NCBI GenBank assembly: GCA_964451605.1
Contig: CAYVJA010000071.1
Coordinates: 1-10,237 of the forward strand
DNA length: 10,237 bases
Origin: JAQVSH01 sp964451605
Lineage (GTDB): Bacteria > Bacteroidota > Bacteroidia > Bacteroidales > UBA4181
Direction: 5' to 3'
The notes below the pieces were generated by a model. That model was not told the origin of the DNA. It made no database searches and was given only the letters and a program-made list of their open reading frames with translations. The translations under genes and the position numbers were made by a program. Positions 6,350 through 10,237 of this stretch are shown piece after piece. Position 1 is the first letter of the stretch, and every line of letters starts with the position of its first letter.

Positions 6350-8458
6350 ATGATAACACTACAGCAAATAAGGGACAGAGCCGGCGCCTGGCTTGCCGGA
6401 TTTATCGGACTGGCTTTGTTAGCTTTCATTATGGGCGATTTTATGAGTTCCGGTCAGTTATTGTTTTCCGGCTCAAAGATGCGTGTTGCCAAGTTGGGCC
6501 GCGAGTCCATCTCCATTCAGGAGTTGGAAAAGAAAATTGCCGAAGCCGAAGAGATGTATCGTTCGGGCGGAGGACAACCTCTTGATGAGCAGCAGTCTTT
6601 TGCGCTTCGCGATCAGTCATTCCAGCAACTTATCACCGACTATATTCTCAATGAAGAGGCCGACGAACTCGGTTTTGGTGTCACTTCGGAAGAGTTGTTC
6701 GATATGGTGCAGGGTACTAACCCTCATCCCTACGTGCGAAGCCTTTTCACCGATCCTTCGAATGGACGCTTTAACCGCTCGCTGCTGGTTACCTTCCTCA
6801 AAAATATGGATGCAGATCCTTCCGGTGCCCAAAAGCGGATGTGGATGAATGTCGAAAATGAGCTGATGGGGCAGAGAAGGGTACAGAAATATACCAGCAT
6901 GATTGCAAAGGGGATCTACTCGCCCAATTTTGTCGTAAAGCAGGAGAACGAAAATATGTTCAAGACGGTCGATTTCTCCTATATCGAAAAGCCCTACGAG
7001 TGGGTAACCGATTCTTTGGCTAAAGCCACTCCTGCCGAAGAGAAGAGTTTCTACAAGGAGAACCTCTACCGTTTTCACCAAGTGGAATCACGCGATATTG
7101 ATCTGGTCTTTTTTGATATTGTTCCTTCGTCTAATGACCGTCAGACTGCCGATGAATGGATTGCGAAGATTAAGCCGGAGCTCGAAGCAACTACCGACTA
7201 TACCCATTTCCTGAGTATGAATTCGGAGACTCCTTTTAATCCTGCTTTCCTTTCGCGTTCCGAACTCTCAATACATCTGGATACTCTTTACGATGCACCT
7301 GTCGGCACTATGGTAGGGCCATTTTCGGAAGAGAACAAACTGAAACTGGCTAAGCTGGCAAATGTTGCCTCGCTCTCCGATTCGGTTCGTCTTCGTCATA
7401 TTATGAAAGTTCCTGCAGCTGCCACCGCCGAAGCGGTTACTGCTGTGCGTGATACCATGACACTGCTGAAAAGCCAGCTTGAATCGGGGAAGGCCACTTT
7501 CGCCGATCTGGCAGCAAAGGTTTCGGCCGACTTCGCCTCGGCTCCTAACGGAGGTGACCTGGGGTGGATTCGTTACGGTCAGATTCCCGATACCGTCTTC
7601 TTTGCACCCAAGGGGAAGATTATTCTTTTGGAGATGGCACAAAGCATTCACCTGATTGAGGTACTTGAAGAGTCGCCAAAACAGAAGCGCGTACAGATAG
7701 CTGTTCTCGACCATCCTGTTGAACCCAGCAATAAGACGCACCAGGAACTTTACACTGCTGCATCACAATTTGCCGGTGCCAATCAAACCTACGAGCAGTT
7801 TTCGGCTTCCGTTTTTAACGATACGGTGAATAGCCAGTCGCGTTTGCGTATCACTCCCATCGATCCCAATGTGGGCGGTATGCCCGGTTCGCGCGAGATT
7901 ATCCGCTGGGCGTTCAATGCGAAGAAAGGAGAGGTCTCGAAAATTTTCGAATTGGATCAGGCTTATGTGGTTGCCGCCCTTGGCCAGATTAATAAACCCG
8001 GAATTGCCCCATTCGAACAGGTTCGCGAGGAGGTTGCTTATTTGGCAACCCGTAAGAAACAAGCCGAGATAATCAAGAAAGAGATGCTTGCAGGCAATCT
8101 CTCTTCGCTTACTGCATTGTCGCAGTCTATGAAGATTGAAGATTCGGTGAATTTCCCTATCGATAATGCGAAGGCCATTGCATTCAACGCAAATGCACTT
8201 CCCGGACCGGGTAACGAGCCCGCCATTATTGGTGCGGCAACTGCTATGGCTGAAGGAACCCTTTCTAAACCCCTATCAGGAAATCATGGGGTATATGTTC
8301 TCTCGATAGAAAAAGTGAATCAGCCCGCTGAGCTTTCCGATTACTCAACGGTGCGCGACAGACTCGATGTAACCTACTCTTCGAGAGTTCAGATGGAAAC
8401 CTTTCCCGCCCTTAAGAAACTCTACGGTTTTAAGGACGAGAGAGTGAAATTTTATTAA
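6350..8458 (+). CDS. ppiD: Membrane-anchored peptidyl-prolyl isomerase, PpiD/SurA type
   Basis: The 702-residue protein has the PpiD plan. A short cytoplasmic N-terminus (MITLQQIRDRAG) leads into one transmembrane helix at about residues 13-32. A long SurA-N-like helical region of about 300 residues follows, including FGVTSEELFDMVQGTNP and the downstream FNRSLLVTFLKNM block. A parvulin (rotamase) domain lies at about 346-442, with VRLRHIM at the start, FADLAAKVSADFASAPNGGDLGWI in the middle and IHLIEVLEES at the end. The C-terminal region of about 260 residues is probably a second, degenerate parvulin-like unit (about 520-570, RWAFNAKKGEVSKIFELDQAYVV) plus helices. Such proteins assist folding of exported and outer-membrane proteins in the periplasm. 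The parvulin end (KGKIILLEMAQSIHLIEV) departs from the usual GyHiI pattern, so isomerase activity may be weak. The symbol reflects architecture, and orthology to E. coli ppiD is not claimed. Confidence 0.9.
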   Translation: MITLQQIRDRAGAWLAGFIGLALLAFIMGDFMSSGQLLFSGSKMRVAKLGRESISIQELEKKIAEAEEMYRSGGGQPLDEQQSFALRDQSFQQLITDYILNEEADELGFGVTSEELFDMVQGTNPHPYVRSLFTDPSNGRFNRSLLVTFLKNMDADPSGAQKRMWMNVENELMGQRRVQKYTSMIAKGIYSPNFVVKQENENMFKTVDFSYIEKPYEWVTDSLAKATPAEEKSFYKENLYRFHQVESRDIDLVFFDIVPSSNDRQTADEWIAKIKPELEATTDYTHFLSMNSETPFNPAFLSRSELSIHLDTLYDAPVGTMVGPFSEENKLKLAKLANVASLSDSVRLRHIMKVPAAATAEAVTAVRDTMTLLKSQLESGKATFADLAAKVSADFASAPNGGDLGWIRYGQIPDTVFFAPKGKIILLEMAQSIHLIEVLEESPKQKRVQIAVLDHPVEPSNKTHQELYTAASQFAGANQTYEQFSASVFNDTVNSQSRLRITPIDPNVGGMPGSREIIRWAFNAKKGEVSKIFELDQAYVVAALGQINKPGIAPFEQVREEVAYLATRKKQAEIIKKEMLAGNLSSLTALSQSMKIEDSVNFPIDNAKAIAFNANALPGPGNEPAIIGAATAMAEGTLSKPLSGNHGVYVLSIEKVNQPAELSDYSTVRDRLDVTYSSRVQMETFPALKKLYGFKDERVKFY

Positions 8459-8529
8459 CGGAAGGGGATTGTTGCCCTCTCTTTCCCTGTTTTTGCAATA
8501 GAGCCTGTCAACTCGCTGATTATAGATTT

Positions 8530-8564
8530 CGGCCGCTTCTGCTTCATGATGGCAGAAGCGGCCG
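8530..8564. repeat. Perfect 13-bp inverted repeat upstream of meaB
   Basis: CGGCCGCTTCTGC (8530-8542) is exactly complementary to 8552-8564, with a 9-nt loop TTCATGATG. In RNA two further U-G pairs (8529/8565, 8528/8566) could extend it. It lies 71 nt after the ppiD-like stop and 39 nt before the meaB start. Neither strand has a T tract directly after the stem, so it is not a canonical intrinsic terminator. It could be a transcript-end stabiliser, a factor-binding site or a dispersed intergenic palindrome. The right arm begins within ATGGCAGAAG, which recurs exactly at the meaB start (8604-8613). Confidence 0.85.
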
Positions 8565-8603
8565 GGAACTGAAGGTGGGAGATGGGCTTTAATTTTTCAG
8601 GCT

Positions 8604-9689
8604 ATGGCAGAAGATGCTTTCGAAAGTGCTTTAACCGTCAATGCGGGGATCGAGCAGCCGCCATCCGTAAATCAGGATGCCATTTCCCGTTTCCTGCAGA
8701 AGAGGAGGCCAAAACTCTCTTCGGCCGACTACGTAAAGGGTATTCTGGCAGGGGATGTTTCCATTTTAAGTCAGGCTATTACCCTGATTGAAAGTTCGCT
8801 ACCCGAACATGCCCAAATGGCTCAGGAGATTGTCGAGGCCTGCCTTCCCCACTCTTCGCGTTCGGTCCGTATCGGAATCACCGGGGTTCCGGGTGCAGGA
8901 AAGAGTACCTTTATTGAGGCAATGGGTACATACCTTACCTCTAAAGGTCATCGTCTTGCCGTTTTGGCGGTCGATCCGTCGAGCGAAAGGTCATCGGGCA
9001 GTATCCTGGGCGATAAAACCCGGATGGAGGCTCTTTCGGTTGATCCGAATGCCTATATCCGGCCTTCTCCTTCAGCGGGTTCGTTGGGAGGTGTGGCCCG
9101 AAAAACGCGCGAATCGGCTGTTTTATGTGAGGCTGCAGGTTACGATATTCTCTTCATAGAAACTGTGGGTGTAGGACAATCGGAGACGGCTGTACACTCA
9201 ATGACCGACTTTTTCCTGTTGATTCAGATTGCCGGAGCCGGCGATGAGTTACAGGGTATTAAGAGGGGCATCATGGAGATGGCCGATGCGATTGCCATTA
9301 ATAAGGCCGACGGCGACAATATTGAACGAGCCACGATGGCCATGGCACTCTACAAAAATGCGTTACATCTCTTCCCAAAGTCGCCGTCGGGCTGGCATCC
9401 CCAGGTACTCACCTGTTCGGCCTTCACATCGGCCGGTATTCCTCAGGTTTGGGAGACCATTACCAAGTATCTTCAGCTGGTTAAAACAAACGGCTTCTTT
9501 GCCCACAAACGTCGCTCCCAGGCCAGATACTGGATGTCGGAGTTTATAGACGAACGGCTGAAACAACACTTCGCCCTTCATCCCGAAGTAAAAAAACACA
9601 AAACCGAGCTAGAGCAGAAGGTATTAAACGGCGAAATGAGCCCCTTTACCGCCGCAACAGAGCTTTTGCAAGCCTATTTTGGTGATTAG
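8604..9689 (+). CDS. meaB: MeaB/ArgK-type GTPase, methylmalonyl-CoA mutase chaperone
   Basis: MeaB-family G3E GTPases load and protect the B12-dependent methylmalonyl-CoA mutase, which serves succinate/propionate metabolism in Bacteroidales. The 361-residue protein has a helical N-terminal extension and then all G motifs: P-loop GVPGAGKST (residues 94-102), AVDPSSERSSGSILGDKTRM (122-141), SPSAGSLGGVARKTRE (155-170), DILFIETVGVGQSE (181-194), switch-III-like GAGDELQGIKRGI (211-223), and base-recognition NKAD (233-236). A C-terminal helical dimerisation region completes the protein. Length and motif spacing are normal. The start at 8604 fits the Bacteroidetes N-terminus (motif VNxGIEQPPSVN near residues 12-23). 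The mutase genes mutA/mutB are not in the window. It follows the ppiD-like gene by 145 bp and meets the YejM-type gene tail to tail. Confidence 0.93.
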   Translation: MAEDAFESALTVNAGIEQPPSVNQDAISRFLQKRRPKLSSADYVKGILAGDVSILSQAITLIESSLPEHAQMAQEIVEACLPHSSRSVRIGITGVPGAGKSTFIEAMGTYLTSKGHRLAVLAVDPSSERSSGSILGDKTRMEALSVDPNAYIRPSPSAGSLGGVARKTRESAVLCEAAGYDILFIETVGVGQSETAVHSMTDFFLLIQIAGAGDELQGIKRGIMEMADAIAINKADGDNIERATMAMALYKNALHLFPKSPSGWHPQVLTCSAFTSAGIPQVWETITKYLQLVKTNGFFAHKRRSQARYWMSEFIDERLKQHFALHPEVKKHKTELEQKVLNGEMSPFTAATELLQAYFGD

Positions 9690-9690
9690 T

Positions 9691-9709
9691 GCTCTAATGC
9701 TCTAATGCT
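9691..9709. repeat. Tandem 8-mer in the meaB 3' spacer
   Basis: GCTCTAAT occurs twice in tandem (9691-9698, 9699-9706), followed by GCT, giving about 2.4 copies directly after the meaB stop. It abuts the hairpin at 9708-9722 and fills most of the 33-bp spacer between two convergent genes. It may be a member of a genome-wide intergenic repeat or a small slippage product. Confidence 0.6.
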
Positions 9710-9722
9710 GCGCTTCGCGCAG
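9708..9722. terminator. Short hairpin between convergent meaB and YejM-type gene
   Basis: CTGCGC and GCGCAG form a perfect 6-bp stem around the loop TTC, ending one base before the minus-strand stop codon. The position between convergent genes suits a shared terminator. No T tract follows on the plus strand and the stem is short, so the function is only suggested. Confidence 0.4.
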
Positions 9723-10205
9723 TTACCCCCTGAAGGTATGCACCTGTTCCCAGTGGAAGAATTTGTATGAACCCCATAGTAGTATTGCGAAGATGAAAAC
9801 CGTCGCGATTGCACTCAGAAGATATTGGTTGTGGTGAAACGAAAAAATCTCTCCGGCTGCTCCTCCAAAAAGGAGTTCAAGCGTAAATCGATTCAGATGA
9901 ATTCTATAGAGATCATAGATATGGGTGTCGAGTAATAGCAGGATAGAGGAGAGGGTCGAAAGTATGCCTGCAGTTATCCAGGCCGTATTTCTGCGGGGAA
10001 TCATCAGAACAACGGGAAGATAGACTACGAATTGGAGAACAGAGAGGGAAACAAAATGACTTACCGTTGCCAGGAAAAGATATAACAGTGCCGGAATCTC
10101 GTTTGTGTAGGATAAATACTTAAAATAGCGAGTGGCTATCAACAACAAGAGTAGTGAAGAAAACAGAAAATACCACAAGCCCTGTTTGATGAGAATCTTT
10201 CTCAT
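9723..10205 (-). CDS. YejM/DUF3413-type membrane domain protein, lacking the sulfatase-like domain
   Basis: The 160-residue protein is almost entirely membrane segment, with hydrophobic helices at about residues 11-28, 38-69 (long, perhaps one helix with flanks), 75-93 and 128-149. It aligns by eye with the start of E. coli YejM/PbgA. Shared positions include the GxWYFLF...RYF opening, the SHF...YLPVVLMI helix, and LLLDTHIYDLYRIHLNRFTLELL (90-112), which matches YejM's LLIDSEVFTRFHLHLNPIVWQLV. E. coli YejM has five helices and a large periplasmic alkaline-phosphatase-like domain. This protein stops after the fourth helix with FFHWEQVHTFRG. Only 33 bp separate the stop from the oppositely oriented meaB, so the missing part cannot lie downstream in another frame. 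It may be a natural stand-alone membrane domain or a 3'-truncated remnant. The start at 10205 is the only ATG after an in-frame stop just upstream. No role can be assigned with certainty. Confidence 0.75.
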   Translation of the reverse strand: MRKILIKQGLWYFLFSSLLLLLIATRYFKYLSYTNEIPALLYLFLATVSHFVSLSVLQFVVYLPVVLMIPRRNTAWITAGILSTLSSILLLLDTHIYDLYRIHLNRFTLELLFGGAAGEIFSFHHNQYLLSAIATVFIFAILLWGSYKFFHWEQVHTFRG

Positions 10206-10237
10206 AATGGCAGCGATAAAGAGGAGACATCATGTCA

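Noticed and set aside
6617..7081. 154-residue and (at 7268-7741) 157-residue frames antisense to the PpiD-like gene
   Set aside because: Both are shadows of a long conserved coding region and show no motif or promoter of their own.
8461..8495. Terminator after the PpiD-like gene (GAAGGGG with CCCTCTC, then a T-rich run)
   Set aside because: The stem has a mismatch and a wobble in seven pairs, and the T-run is separated from it by CCC, so support is too weak.
8523..8530. Promoter box TAGATTTC before meaB
   Set aside because: It misses the final G of the -7 consensus, and the only TTTG upstream is 27 bp away, longer than the usual spacing.
8549..8572. Seven-codon frame MAEAAGN upstream of meaB as a possible leader peptide
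   Set aside because: Its ATG lies in the inverted repeat and it has no ribosome-binding context or regulatory codons. It probably reflects the 10-bp repeat shared with the meaB start.
8459..8603. B12 riboswitch upstream of meaB, expected from the B12-linked function
   Set aside because: The spacer is only 145 bp and shows no recognisable B12-box or multi-stem cobalamin core.

Overview
The window reads as a chromosomal segment of a Bacteroidales bacterium, probably near Dysgonomonadaceae/Porphyromonadaceae (Proteiniphilum- or Petrimonas-like). This placement is inferred from the Bacteroidetes style of the proteins, from leaders with no clear Shine-Dalgarno sequence, and from promoter elements resembling the Bacteroidetes -7 box TAnnTTTG. 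No mobile element, CRISPR array, rRNA or tRNA is visible. Coding density is high and no gene-free stretch reaches 300 bases.

Layout: (1) Bases 2-1485, plus strand: the 3' part of a GH76-family alpha-1,6-mannanase-type gene cut by the window edge, then a small unrecognised four-helix membrane protein. (2) Bases 1479-6246, minus strand, read right to left: an agmatine-deiminase-family gene, a thymidylate kinase, a DoxX/MauE-type membrane protein with a degenerate thioredoxin-like domain, tpiA and mazG. The first three are tightly packed (20-bp gap, then a 4-bp ATGA overlap) and look like one operon. tpiA has its own good -7 match, and a branched terminator-like structure separates it from mazG. 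(3) Bases 6247-6349: a short divergent promoter region. (4) Bases 6350-9689, plus strand: a PpiD/SurA-type membrane-anchored peptidyl-prolyl isomerase, then meaB, separated by 145 bp that hold a perfect 13-bp inverted repeat. (5) Bases 9723-10205, minus strand: a gene for only the N-terminal membrane part of a YejM/DUF3413-type protein, convergent with meaB across a 33-bp spacer with a tandem 8-mer and a hairpin.

Most of the content is housekeeping: glycolysis (TpiA), nucleotide supply and sanitation (Tmk, MazG), envelope protein folding (PpiD-like), cofactor-enzyme chaperoning (MeaB) and agmatine breakdown. I see no convincing new multigene system. The points most worth a second look are the YejM-type protein lacking its fifth helix and catalytic domain, the inverted repeat before meaB whose arm recurs at the meaB start codon, the DoxX-thioredoxin-like fusion without CxxC, and the structured tpiA-mazG spacer.
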